Source: Scilla litardierei
Taxonomy: Eukaryota > Streptophyta > Magnoliopsida > Asparagales > Asparagaceae
DNA length: 64,000 bases
Reading direction: 5' to 3'
NCBI GenBank assembly: GCA_030789695.1
Contig: CM061138.1
Location: forward strand, 20,842,214 to 20,906,213
A program made the position numbers and the translations under genes. Of the stretch, positions 51,181-60,587 are shown piece by piece (the first letter of the stretch is position 1; every line of letters starts with the position of its first letter). The notes below the pieces were generated by a model, which was not told the DNA's origin, made no database searches, and worked only from the letters and a program-made list of their open reading frames with translations.

Positions 51181-54100
51181 AAAAAGGTGTGTGTGTAAAG
51201 AATGAAAAAGAAAGAAAGAAAGAAGAAGAAAGAAGAGGAGTAAGTCAGAAGAAATTACCCAGAAACCCAGTCTATTGCTGCCAAGGAAGACAATTGGCAC
51301 ACAAGCGCAAAACTACTATATATATAGCCTTAGCTGGAAAAGGCGCACCAGGATGAACAGGAATCAAAATACAATGCGTTCTCACAGAAGCAGAGATGAT
51401 TTTCCCTTCTCATGAATAATAGTTGCAACCCAGATACGAATAAAAATATTATGTATCTACAAAAAGAACTAATCAGATAATTTCAGGCTAAGCCTGTGCA
51501 ACAACATAATGCAAGAAGAACTAGAATGTTACATACATATAAGGCCATTCTATATAGTATATAGCTAGATACACATCACAGGCAATCACTTATCAGCCTG
51601 TTAACTCAGTGCCAATCTAAAGAGTCCCAAGCAAATGGAACTTATATGATGTTATTATCAAGGTTGGCAAACCCTGTTTAGGAATCGTTGCAAGCGTTTC
51701 TATTTTGGCAGTTTTTAGGTTTCAGGTTTCACATTTTTAAAAGTTAAAGAAACAATTAAAGATCTGTCACATCTCCATCCACCACATATTGCACGCAATT
51801 TTGTGTCACATTCTATAACATAATGTTAGCATTCGGCACATACATTGTGATTGCAAATATCTATTATGACAATACAATTACGATACACAATACAAAATCC
51901 TTACTTTAGGGCATATAAGATGAATACATAGAAGGTATGTTGCAAGTGAGAGTCTACCTCTTTATATTAACAAATCATGGAGGTACTTTAGAGTCCCAGA
52001 TTCTAATTAACAAGATATGCAGGTTCTAGCATTGCATAGTATCTAGATATTTGCCACCGTACCTAAAATCTGTTCCTACATAAGTTAGTGCTTATCGAAA
52101 AGTCCCTAACAATTATCTTAATTGGATATTGGTCTATAACAAATATGATACTTGACTCATAGCATGACTAAGACCTGCCATTTATGGTTTTTAAGGACTT
52201 GAGACTAATCTCTGAGGACCGCACATTCTAGAAATAGGTGTGCCTAACATTTTCAGGAGTGATATCAAATGTCATGTTTATGCTAGAATATTGTCAAAGG
52301 CAGCTGACTGTTACTTGAAATGTTTTTTTAAAAACTATATGATCATATGATGGATCCATTCTATGTCGGGCTGATGAGATAATGATCAGAAGTTGTCACT
52401 TAATATTTATCCTCATGTAAGAAACCCCCAAAAAAACAAATACAAAAACAAATACAATACAAAACAAAACTCTAAGTCCACTGCCCAGCAATAATGGTGG
52501 TTTTAGGTGATTTTAGTGTTGACACCAGTGAAACCCAACCAGAGATAGTTAAAACCATATATGACATGGTTAAAACTGACCGATTCTGGCAGAAAATGAA
52601 AAATAGGCTTGCATTTTTTAGCTAGTGTATTTTGATTAGATATCTTGTAGACCAAGAGAAAGTTATAGCTTTAAAAGACTGAAAAAACAAGGGGCAAAGG
52701 AGATCATGGCATTGGCATATGCCAAGGAAAATTCTTCAATGGTTCTTAATAATCATTGTTCCAAGAAATGCACTATTAACCCAATACGCACCTTCGAGCT
52801 GAAAGTAGTTGTTGCTCAGCATCTGCATATTTTCCCTTTTCAATCAAGGAACATGCAGCATTGTAAGCAAGTTCAAAGCTACTAGAAGGTTTAACTTTAA
52901 GAGTATCCATCATTCCCTGAACTTCAGCAGACCTACCCGCTGAGATCAAAGCAGCAATGATATTTGTCTTCAACTCTTGGGATTCAATCTTGAATTTTTG
53001 AAGTTTGTAATAGCTTTCCATGCAAGCATCCATTTTGTTTAGTCGGTAAAAAATCTGTGCTTCCAACTGCAGAACCATAGATGTTTGTTCCTGACCATTT
53101 AACAACTCTAGTGCTTCATTTAGCTTGTTTTGCCTGTAAAGGCAATATGCCTAAATAAGACATGGACGAGTAAGATCCCAAGAAAAAAAGGCTTAAAATC
53201 AAGTATGCTTAGTTAATTCGATAGTCATGAAATCGGAGAGCGAGAAAGTAAGAAATGATGCCTTCAAATAAGCTTAAGAAAAGAGAATTAATGAAGGTTA
53301 ACTTAAGAGAAAGTCTCAACAGCTAACTTCAGACATAACGTTATCCAGTGATACCTCGGATTAAGAACAATTTGCCAACTCTATTCATCACAAAATGATT
53401 GAATAATTTCAACTTTTCTCAACCTTTAAAATGACATATTGATAATAACGTTTGCTTTGGTTTTCCTTAAAAAACTTACCATCCTCCCCCAACATCCTCA
53501 AGTGTTTCTAAAGAATTTCGTATGGTCGTTTCCTAGTTGAACAAGATCAATCTGCATGCTCAATTAGTACAGGAACCTAGCCCACAAAATGGCCTTCTAC
53601 TTTATGTATGCCAAGGGGCACTCATGTCCTTGAATGCCTCATGGCTTCTTTATCAATTGTTATTACAACCTCATTTTGATTTATCTTCTTACAGACATAC
53701 CAAAGCTTTGTCATATGCAAATACTCTAGTCTTCTCATCTACTCACTTAGTCTCCTGAATGTATAAAATATTACTCCTCCTTATAAATATGACATTAAGA
53801 AGTTCCCTTAACTTCCCATTTAGAGATCATATATTCCAATATGCCAATCTAATACGTTGATTGTGTAGTAACTTCTTTACCCGCACTCGTCCACTAGGAA
53901 GCGAAAACGCTTACTTATTTAACATCACATTCGAGCGATGGTATGGTGTGATGCTTCTGGGTCGTGACGTAATAATCCTTGCATACTTATCAATGCACCC
54001 AGACTCCGGTACAATCACCGCTTAGGAAAGAAGGCTCCAACGAAATTTCTATAAAAGTCTATCTTTATAATAGTGTTGACAACATATTGTGCTGGCTACC

Positions 54101-54552
54101 ACATGCCTGCCACATAATATAACTGCTAGAGAGTACTAATTAAAAATTAATTAAAGAATTTCACCTTGTAGAAGCTGAGATCGATTGGTAGATCTTCGAA
54201 CTTTTGAATCGCAGCTAGAGCTTTATCTATCGCATCGGACTTTATCAATGCCACCACCTTACATCTAATGGCATCCTCGTCTCCAGGAGCAATCACAATA
54301 ACTGAAAAAAACAAAAACAAAAACTCACATAGATTAACAAAAAATTCGATCCATCAGACAAATCAATCAATAGATAGACACAATATATAATGAAATTAAC
54401 CGGCCGATCTGACCTTGATCTGCGACCTTGGCGACCTGCACGTACTCGGAGTTCTGGACATGGCGGTTGAGACTGGCGAATAGTTCTTCGATCGGAGTAG
54501 TTTGGCCCGCCTGCGGCGGAGGCGATGGCTTGGGCCTCGATTTGGGCGGCAT
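39868..54552 (-). CDS. SRP72: Signal recognition particle 72-kDa subunit, 6 exons
   Basis: Exons: 54552-54414, 54301-54165, 53150-52792, 43165-43069, 42956-42669, 40872-39868. All introns are GT..AG and the 2025 nt join in frame to 674 residues plus stop. The protein is TPR-rich over most of its length (ALAAIQKFEDLPIDLSFYK, AYCLYRQNKLNEALELL, LQLEAQIFYRLNKMDACME, later RAQIAAAVGHSQIAAESLS). Near the C-terminus a basic cluster AKKRKRKPRYPKGFDPANPG leads into PDPERWLPRRERSSY, the conserved SRP72 RNA-binding motif, followed by a low-complexity Lys/Ala/Ser tail. With SRP68 it binds SRP RNA in the particle that targets nascent secretory proteins to the ER. The start is the first ATG before PPKSRPKPSPPPQAG. 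Introns 3 (9.6 kb) and 5 (1.8 kb) contain transposons; introns 1 and 4 are about 112 bp. Confidence 0.96.
41063..42246. mobile_element. Non-autonomous hAT-like element with 8-bp TSD in SRP72 intron 5
   Basis: 1184 bp bounded by inverted ends: CAAGGTTTGAGGTTTCGG at the left and the reverse complement of CAAGGTTTTAGGTCTCGG at the right (two mismatches). The perfect 8-bp duplication ATTTCAAT flanks it at 41055-41062 and 42247-42254. CA..TG ends with an 8-bp TSD indicate hAT. Both subterminal regions are packed with CGATACCG / CGAAACCG words (41090-41280, 42113-42240), as expected for transposase-binding repeats. No transposase is encoded. The interior holds a 5'-UTR-like stretch and three tandem ~57-bp repeats (41663-41875). 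Confidence 0.85.
41663..41875. repeat. Three tandem ~57-90 bp repeats inside the hAT-like element
   Basis: Each unit contains a version of CTTGTAAATAAGTGGTATGT, GCGCARAGTAAAAC and GGTGGGTACGCAAAGCAA. Single copies in inverted orientation form the ends of the element at 33858-34553. Confidence 0.75.
43166..46570 (-). other. 3' part of SRP72 intron 3, unassigned
   Basis: AT-rich. Two diverged similar blocks, at about 45885-46010 and 46375-46570 (AAGCARTTTCAA..., TTTTGCRATCATTRGA), and an ACACGAAACATC-rich patch near 46210-46260 suggest old MITE-type repeats. No coding sequence was found apart from flanking exon 4. Confidence 0.45.
46575..51000 (-). mobile_element. Tandem non-coding LTR retroelement (LTR-INT-LTR-INT-LTR) in SRP72 intron 3
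   Basis: Two internal units (47293-48680 and 48875-50259) are nearly identical at a 1582-bp offset. LTR-like blocks stand before, between and after them: about 46575-47200, a shortened one at 48681-48874, and 50260-51000. At the right end of each internal unit the plus strand has GCTCTGATATCA (48665-48676, 50244-50255). On the minus strand this is TGATATCAGAGC, one mismatch from the initiator tRNA-Met PBS, just before an LTR starting TGATGCAGGATTG. Orientation is therefore minus, like SRP72. No gag or pol is encoded, so this is a non-autonomous (LARD/TRIM-like) element. The tandem form probably arose by recombination between LTRs. Confidence 0.75.
50697..50996. repeat. 150-bp tandem duplication inside the rightmost LTR
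   Basis: TTAGAAAAGAACACTTTAAA starts at 50701 and again at 50851, and the following ~140 bp match almost perfectly. Confidence 0.88.
51148..51187. repeat. Poly-C / poly-A homopolymer junction
   Basis: More than 20 C followed by about 15 A, then GGTGTGTGTG. It lies in SRP72 intron 3. Exact lengths are prone to sequencing error. Confidence 0.9.
51190..52791 (-). other. 5' part of SRP72 intron 3, unassigned
   Basis: No coding or repeat structure that I can defend. A CAAGGTTGGCAAACC word at 51660 resembles the end of the hAT-like family but no partner was found. Confidence 0.4.
53151..54164 (-). other. SRP72 intron 2, featureless
   Basis: About 1.0 kb between exons 2 and 3; I see no repeat or RNA gene. 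Confidence 0.6.
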
Positions 54553-55149
54553 TGAGCAACCAATTTCCTCAATCCGGTAGGAGAAAGACACCAATAGTGG
54601 GGTCTAGGTTTTTAATTTGGTAAATATTACGTGCGGTCAATGCGGTTCGGGTACAAAACACCCGGCTAGTGCTGCGTCTTTGGGTCTGAATCCGTTCTCG
54701 GATCGCACAATCGAAATCACTCACACAACCCAAGATGCTGTATACCCCTCCTCCACCAAACCTTTAAAGTTCACTGTACGTTTGATCCACTGGAGTTGAA
54801 TTTTTGACACAGAATCTTATACATCTTTAACCACGAATTTCATGTTAGTGTGCTAATTTTAGTAATAACCTTTCATGAACATTCCCTTGAACCCAATAAA
54901 TAGTCTAATTTCCTTCCAATTTAAGGAATTTGCAGGTTGATGGTTGTTTATCAATCAGACTTGTCTTGAATAGTTGGCGATTGCTTGACTATAAATAAGC
55001 TGCGCATTTTGTTGTCCATCCTTTCACATTGATATCTTGTAAACACTCTATTATGTTTAGTTCGATACGTGTTGCAACAAAATTTAGCAAGTACGTGAGA
55101 CACGTTTATCCTACCTAATGTTCTCACAAACACATACACACACACAATC
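54553..55149. other. Region upstream of SRP72; no clear promoter element
   Basis: Presumed SRP72 5' UTR and promoter (read on the minus strand). No convincing TATA box within 100 bp of the ATG. No other gene. Confidence 0.4.
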
Positions 55150-55870
55150 CATTGACAGATATAATGTCAAGCGTCCAAGTGACACGTTTATCCTACCTAA
55201 TGTCCGGGCTATCTCCAGCTGCACCCTGCAGTTTAGGTTAGGTCAGACCCGTAGAGGGTAGCTCCGAGCTATCTCTGAATTGCTTCCCCTAGCTCCGAGT
55301 AATCTCTGCCTATCTCGAACGGTTCTCGCATGATCCGAGCTATCCTCGCTAAGACCGAGTTGTCTCCGCTAAGCCCGAGCGATCTCCGAGCTATTTCATG
55401 GACTCCTTTCTACTTCTTTTAACACGAAGGTCCTTCAACACGAGGAGCTCAGGGGGGGTTGGATCTAGGGTCCGACCCAAACCACATCTGATGCTTATGT
55501 CAGTCAGTGACTCGATGAGGACTTAGGCTGATTATGTCCGACCTGTTGGAAAGACGTGCCGCTAGTTACCGTGCCGAGCTATGTATAAAATGTAAGAGTT
55601 TTGGGTGGAGCAGATACCAGAAGATTGTCTCGAGAGTTTGTGGATCAGATCCCCCCTTTTCATATTGGAGATTATTTATATACGTGGCTAACGAGGGATG
55701 TACCTCAGCATTTAAGCCGCTTGATTGAGTTGGCCTGAGCTGATAGCATGAATGACAAGCGTCGGTCATTAAATACCCTCGTTAATGATGAGCCTAACGG
55801 TCGATATTGACGAGGACATCCAATAGTTAGCCCGGATGTTGTCTTCAGTGCAGAAGAGGTCGGCCTCCTA
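55150..55870 (-). mobile_element. Tat-like gypsy LTR remnant (minus orientation)
   Basis: GATGCTTATGTCAGTCAGTG (55491-55510) is close to the reverse complement of the GAGTCAGCCATTGACTTAAG word in the 1788-2800 LTR. Upstream lie degenerate tandem words (GAGCTATCTCCG, TCCGAGCTATC at 55205-55400). No protein coding; ends not defined. Confidence 0.35.
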
Positions 55871-55954
55871 AGCTACTGGGTCGGGGCTGTGTACATTGTT
55901 GGGCATGTTCGTTGCGCGAGTCCGGTGTCAGCCGTATGCTGTTTCGATTCTCGT

Positions 55955-55956
<2 letters not shown>

Positions 55957-55993
<37 letters not shown>
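55957..55993. repeat. (TG)n microsatellite
   Basis: About 18 uninterrupted TG units immediately left of the long hairpin. Confidence 0.95.
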
Positions 55994-55995
<2 letters not shown>

Positions 55996-56007
55996 GGATT
56001 AATGGGT

Positions 56008-56149
56008 ATCATACGCCATATGAGAGCCTCTCTCATACGCCCTCTCACATAAAGCACCCAAGTACAACCAAGTACATGCCCATGTGGGCTTGTACTTGGG
56101 TGATTTATGTGAGAGGGCGTATGAGAGAGGCTCTCATATGGCGTATGAT
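56008..56149. repeat. 142-bp near-perfect hairpin (foldback)
   Basis: The 60-bp arms 56008-56067 and 56090-56149 are reverse complements with one mismatch. The 22-nt loop contains the smaller palindrome GCCCATGTGGGC. The outer ends read ATCATACGCC / GGCGTATGAT. It could be a foldback MITE or a young small-RNA hairpin precursor. Because of the symmetry, the same peptide (YESLSHTPSHI) can be read on both strands, so ORFs here are spurious. Confidence 0.92.
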
Positions 56150-56158
56150 AGACATTAT

Positions 56159-56282
<124 letters not shown>

Positions 56283-56439
56283 CCTAGCTCTGGCGGCTAG
56301 CCATAGGGAAAGGGCATCGGGGATTTGATCGGTCTCCGGCGGAGGATCTCTGCCTCTCTGGCAGCCGGAGCTTGGTCTTCCGGTCAACTCCGCTGCGCAA
56401 AGATCTGGCTCCTCTAATCCGGTCGACTGCTGCGTAACC

Positions 56440-56780
56440 TGGTCGGCTCCGCTTTGATCCGATCGACTGTGCTCGATCTGCTCAGACCTCCGGTCGATTC
56501 GATCCAGTCGACGCACGAAGACCTCCGGTCGATTCGCTCCTCCAGTCGACGCACGAAGACCTCACCTCCGGTCGATTCGCTCCTCGGCAAATTGCTTCCT
56601 CCGGTCGATTCGCTGCTCGAAGCTCGAATCCAGTCGACTCCGCTCGACTCCGCTTGATTTCGACCAGCTCCGATCGACTCCGCTGCGCAGACCTCCGATC
56701 GATTCGCTGCTCGAAGATTTCCAGCTCCGGTCGACTTCACTGCGCAGACCTGATCCGGTCGTTCGTTGACCTGATCACTT
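56440..56780. repeat. Degenerate repeats of CTCCGGTCGATTCGCTCC in the leader
   Basis: CCGGTCGATTCGCT occurs repeatedly (about 56490, 56525, 56570, 56600, and variants to 56760), with CAGTCGACGCACGAAGACCT twice. Both strands give Ser/Arg-rich spurious ORFs. Confidence 0.8.
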
Positions 56781-56928
56781 CAGGCGCTCAGATCCGGTGT
56801 TTCGTCGACGCCAGATCAGTCGCTTCAGGCTTCAGGTTCCCTTGACGCCAGATCACGGCGGGTTCTGATCCGGTCTGGGTGTCGTCTCCCCCGCTGGCTG
56901 ACTGATCAGGGTCATCCACGAGCTGATC

Positions 56929-58281
56929 ATGGGTAGCAGATCCAATCCCGCCTGTATCAACACTGGAAATCCTTTTCATCAATGTTCTTCATTTTGTCTT
57001 CAAAGGATGTCAACGTCTGCTGTAGCAAAGTCAACACCCAACTACGCTGAAGAATATCCCGCACTACAACGGAATTCTAATAACATTCGGAAGGGAAAAG
57101 CTGTCAGCCAACCACCTGCTCCTTTAAGAGTGGCGAAGACAGGTCGAGAAGCCTGGAGTTCACTTTTTTTTGTTGGGCGCGCTGTAGAAGAGATTAGCAA
57201 ATGTTCTTACTATCCTCTTCGGGAGGTTCCTTCAGGGAAGACTGTCACGTGGATCCCGCAGGAAGCAATCTCTACTAATGTTGCAAAATGGGGACGGACA
57301 CTTGCTGGTTATGTTGTGGGTGACGGACCTTTATATTCTCACCTTCGTGCATGTGTTCATCGTTTGTGGCGGCCAAAGGGTACTTTACAGGTCCACTCTA
57401 GAGAAAATGGCTTTTTCTTCTTTGTGTTTGAGCTGGAGGAAGATTGCAGCAGGATACTCCAAGGAGGGCCGTGGATGTTCGATAAAAGAGTGATAGTGCT
57501 ACGACGCTGGACTCCAGACCTCACTATGGACAGAGATCTTCTGTCATCAATTCCAGTGTGGGTAAGATTTCCCGACATACCACTGAAATTTTGGTCTTCA
57601 GAGTGCATAAGTATAATTGCTAGCTCTATAGGTAAGCCATTATTCCTTGATAAGGCTACAGCTTTGGGAGAAAGATACTCCTATGCAAGATGCTTTGTTG
57701 AAATTGATGCAAAGACCAAATTGCAAAATAAAATTGAGATTGCTGTGGATGATGAGGAGAATGTGATCATTAAAGTGGAATATGAAAACTTGCCTCCAAG
57801 CTGTCCAACGTGTGAGTGCTTTGGGCATTCAACCTCCCAATGTCCGTTTAAGAAGGTTTGGGTGGAGAAAGGTAAGGCTACTATGTCTGCGGCTGGAAGT
57901 GTGTTGATTAATGAAGGGAATGTTACGAGCAGAGGTTTTTCATCTACTATAGAGCCTGGAGGCCCTTCTAATGGAAATGTAGAGGTTACTAATGGTGATG
58001 CAGCGGATGTACATGTGATTCCAAATTCTGTGGAAGCTGGGGGCCCTTCTGGTAATGACCGTGTTGATGACCCTGACAATGTTGGGGATGAAAATGCTGA
58101 TGAGGATGAATATGAGGAAGAATGGGTGGAAGAATTTGATGGAGATGCTACAATGATAAACCAAGAGTGGGAGGATGAAATGCACCGTTTAGCACCAAAA
58201 TTAAAGACACTCAAAAAGACTTATTTGGACCCACCTCGACGAAAAAGCTCAAGGGAAACTCGGAATCCTAAATATCGCTAG
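56929..58281 (+). CDS. DUF4283 / zinc-knuckle protein, plant LINE ORF1 type
   Basis: An intact 450-codon ORF. Residues about 70-220 have the DUF4283 pattern of plant L1 ORF1 proteins (WGRTLAGYVVGDGPLYSHLR, ENGFFFFVFELEEDCSRIL, QGGPWMFDKRVIVLRRW, PVWVRFPDIPLKFWS). A CCHC knuckle CPTCECFGHSTSQCP follows at about residues 291-305. The C-terminal third is acidic (a Glu/Asp run near residues 385-405) and ends in a basic stretch. Such proteins bind nucleic acid in LINE ribonucleoprotein particles. An inner ATG at 57007 (MSTSAVAKS) is an alternative start. Being open over its whole length suggests either recent insertion or host use. No intron is apparent. Confidence 0.75.
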   Translation: MGSRSNPACINTGNPFHQCSSFCLQRMSTSAVAKSTPNYAEEYPALQRNSNNIRKGKAVSQPPAPLRVAKTGREAWSSLFFVGRAVEEISKCSYYPLREVPSGKTVTWIPQEAISTNVAKWGRTLAGYVVGDGPLYSHLRACVHRLWRPKGTLQVHSRENGFFFFVFELEEDCSRILQGGPWMFDKRVIVLRRWTPDLTMDRDLLSSIPVWVRFPDIPLKFWSSECISIIASSIGKPLFLDKATALGERYSYARCFVEIDAKTKLQNKIEIAVDDEENVIIKVEYENLPPSCPTCECFGHSTSQCPFKKVWVEKGKATMSAAGSVLINEGNVTSRGFSSTIEPGGPSNGNVEVTNGDAADVHVIPNSVEAGGPSGNDRVDDPDNVGDENADEDEYEEEWVEEFDGDATMINQEWEDEMHRLAPKLKTLKKTYLDPPRRKSSRETRNPKYR

Positions 58282-58409
58282 GATTCCTTGCTTTATCGGA
58301 GTTGTAGGTTTTTGTATGGCTTTGTTTCTCTTGCGTTTAATGTTTGGTTCTACTTTGTAAACCAATATTGTAATTTGTTGAGTTATATGAATAAATTTTG
58401 CTTATCATT

Positions 58410-58410
<1 letters not shown>

Positions 58411-58453
<43 letters not shown>
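58411..58453. repeat. (AT)n microsatellite
   Basis: About 21 AT units at the 3' end of the LINE-like element. Confidence 0.95.
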
Positions 58454-58457
<4 letters not shown>

Positions 58458-58505
58458 TGAACACCCAAAAACTGGGTGCAAGCCCAGATATAACAATTCG
58501 CCTTA

Positions 58506-58961
58506 GGGCCTGTTCTTTTTCGTGGAATGCGGCCGAGATTCACACAAAACCCCACTGTTCATTGTCAGAACCCATATCTCGGCAATTTGTGTTCGTTTGC
58601 AGCTTTGATTTCGAAAGTAAATTCGCCGACGTGGCGTTCCAATTTGGAACGCATGTAATCCCCACAAAACACAGGAATCCGAGAGTTGTGGCCCCCACCC
58701 CTCTCGGCTTGTATTGGCTGATTTTGTTTTTTTTGAATTTAAAAAATTAACAGTTACTTTAATATTATTTAATTAATTATTTTATCAAAAGTGGACCCCA
58801 CATCACACTTTCTATCTCAACTTTCAAAACCAAAAGAACACACCTACACAAGAAAGTTGCTGCGGGACCCACAAACAACTTTCTAACCCAAATTTCTCTC
58901 TCATCAGATTCCGCACTTTCTTAACTTTCCCAATTATACTTTCCAACAAAAGAACAGGCCC
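58506..58961. mobile_element. PIF/Harbinger (Tourist-like) MITE with TTA TSD
   Basis: 456 bp with perfect 14-bp terminal inverted repeats GGGCCTGTTCTTTT / AAAAGAACAGGCCC and the 3-bp target duplication TTA at 58503-58505 and 58962-58964. TIR sequence, length and TSD fit Tourist-type MITEs. No coding capacity. Confidence 0.92.
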
Positions 58962-59113
58962 TTATGCTAGAGACGGCCATTTGGAAATTCGAGAATTAGG
59001 GCGCAAGACAAATGAGTGTCACATCAACCCAACGAGGCCGATGTGCCACAAAAGAGGTCCGCTTGCGACATGGCCGTGTGAAAAAATTACCAAAACATCA
59101 TTCAAAACCTTAA

Positions 59114-59662
59114 TGATGTGTTTGGTTGCAAGGAAAAGAAAAGGAAAGAAAAGAAAAGTGACGGGAAAGTTAATTTCCATTTTTTGGTTGTATAGAAAAG
59201 TAAAAGGAAAGAAAGTGAGAGGGAAAATGAAAGAAAAAACATATAGAATTTTTCTCTCTGCTTTTCTCTCCCAAATCGGAAGGAAACCGTTTTCTTTCCC
59301 AAAAATTTTCTTCCCTTTTCTGAGCCAAAAAATTTATCGACAACAAAAATTATCTTTTTGTTATTGCTCATCTTTTATTTCAGAAGAATGGTTTTGGATT
59401 GAGTTTAATAGAAAAATGAGACCCTTTAAAATATTAATTATAAATAAAATCATATTTTCTTTCTAGTTTTCCTTTTCATTTTCATAAGCAACCAAACATG
59501 AGAAATCATTTTCCTTACCATTTTCCTTTTAATTTTCTTTACCATTTTCCTCACTAACCAAACATAAAAAAGAAATCGGTTTCCTTTTCCTTTTCTTTTT
59601 CTTTCTATTTCCTTTTCGTTTCACTTTTCTTTCTTTCCTTTTCCATGCAACCAAACACAGCC
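59114..59662. mobile_element. Second Harbinger-like MITE with TAA TSD
   Basis: 549 bp. Ends TGATGTGTTTGGTTGCAAGG and the reverse complement of GGCTGTGTTTGGTTGCATGG are inverted over 20 bp with a few mismatches near the tip. TAA at 59111-59113 and 59663-59665 is the target duplication. The inner arms are purine-rich on the left (GGAAAAGAAAAGGAAAG) and pyrimidine-rich on the right, so the whole element could fold back. The 161-codon ORF inside is a by-product. Confidence 0.8.
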
Positions 59663-59665
59663 TAA

Positions 59666-60587
59666 AAGATGGCAAAATTATCAACGAACTTATTCGTACC
59701 TATAACTAGTATGCTTTTCAAAAATTAAAGGTATGCATAAACCAGAGCCATCAATTTAGTATCATGGGCTAATTTGAGCATCATAAGGGGTTTAATTGCG
59801 CTCCAGACTCGATCTTTATAAATCACATGTTTTCACTTTGCAGGTATATAACGAGGCACTCGCTATGCAGCCCATCTTATTGACTTACACACTAAAAATA
59901 TCTAGAAATGGTTATCTATATTGGTGTAGCTGCTTATGCTTAAATTGATAAGCCATGCCTCTCGGATCTGTGCCTGTTGTGAGTCTTTGTTTTGACAAAA
60001 AAAACAGACTTATGCACACTATATGAATGTCGGTTCATCCTAAAATAATGATATCAACATGACCCATCACACTGTATGATTCATGTATTTGTTGAATATA
60101 TGTATCAATCTCATGGTGTACAATATGCACATTGGTAGAAATGGAAAAGATGAACACCAGTATATTGTCATGAGGGGTTCACCCAGCCCAGCTGTATGTC
60201 TACCGCATGGGAACTCTTGACTTACTATTCTCATCTATGATCAAATAAATTACACACAGCCATTCTACTTTACCCAAGGCACGAATACTTCATGCTAAAT
60301 ACCACATGACAACACTTAAAGTCTTCCAATATCACCACGTAGAACATAACATTTTTAGCTGAGTAGATGTTCTCGAAGAATAACTAAGAATTTAACGTAT
60401 CACATATCTCACTCAATATTACCCTAATAATATAATAAATTATGGGTCGGAATACCCCCATCTGATTGTATGATAACTCTCGTACCCTTATGTCTCCCCA
60501 GTTGGTTTGTTTGCACTTGTGTGTATGCTTGCATTTCTATGCCTATTTTGAATTCCGAGGACGGAATTTGTTTTAAGGAGGTCAAAA
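59666..60587 (+). other. Unassigned DNA ending in a gypsy 3' end and PPT
   Basis: No pol domain is readable. Just before the LTR is AATTCCGAGGACGGAATTTG (60550-60569), the word that usually closes plant gypsy internal regions, then the purine-rich TTAAGGAGG. Confidence 0.5.

Larger units (their letters stand above)
56283..58455 (+). mobile_element. LINE-like element carrying ORF1 only
   Basis: A GC-rich, repetitive leader (56283-56928) precedes an ORF1-type protein (56929-58281), an AT-rich 3' UTR with AATAAA-like text (about 58391) and a terminal (AT)n run (about 58411-58453). No endonuclease or reverse transcriptase ORF2 follows. The left junction lies at the end of a TATATA tract and the right end is an AT tract, so any TSD is obscured. 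Either a non-autonomous LINE or a retrocopy of an ORF1-derived host gene. Confidence 0.6.

Noticed and set aside
57681..58214. 177-codon minus-strand ORF
   Set aside because: Antisense shadow of the LINE-type ORF1 with Ser-rich composition and no motif.
58981..59466. 161-codon ORF
   Set aside because: Lies inside the second MITE; composition reflects the purine-rich arm.
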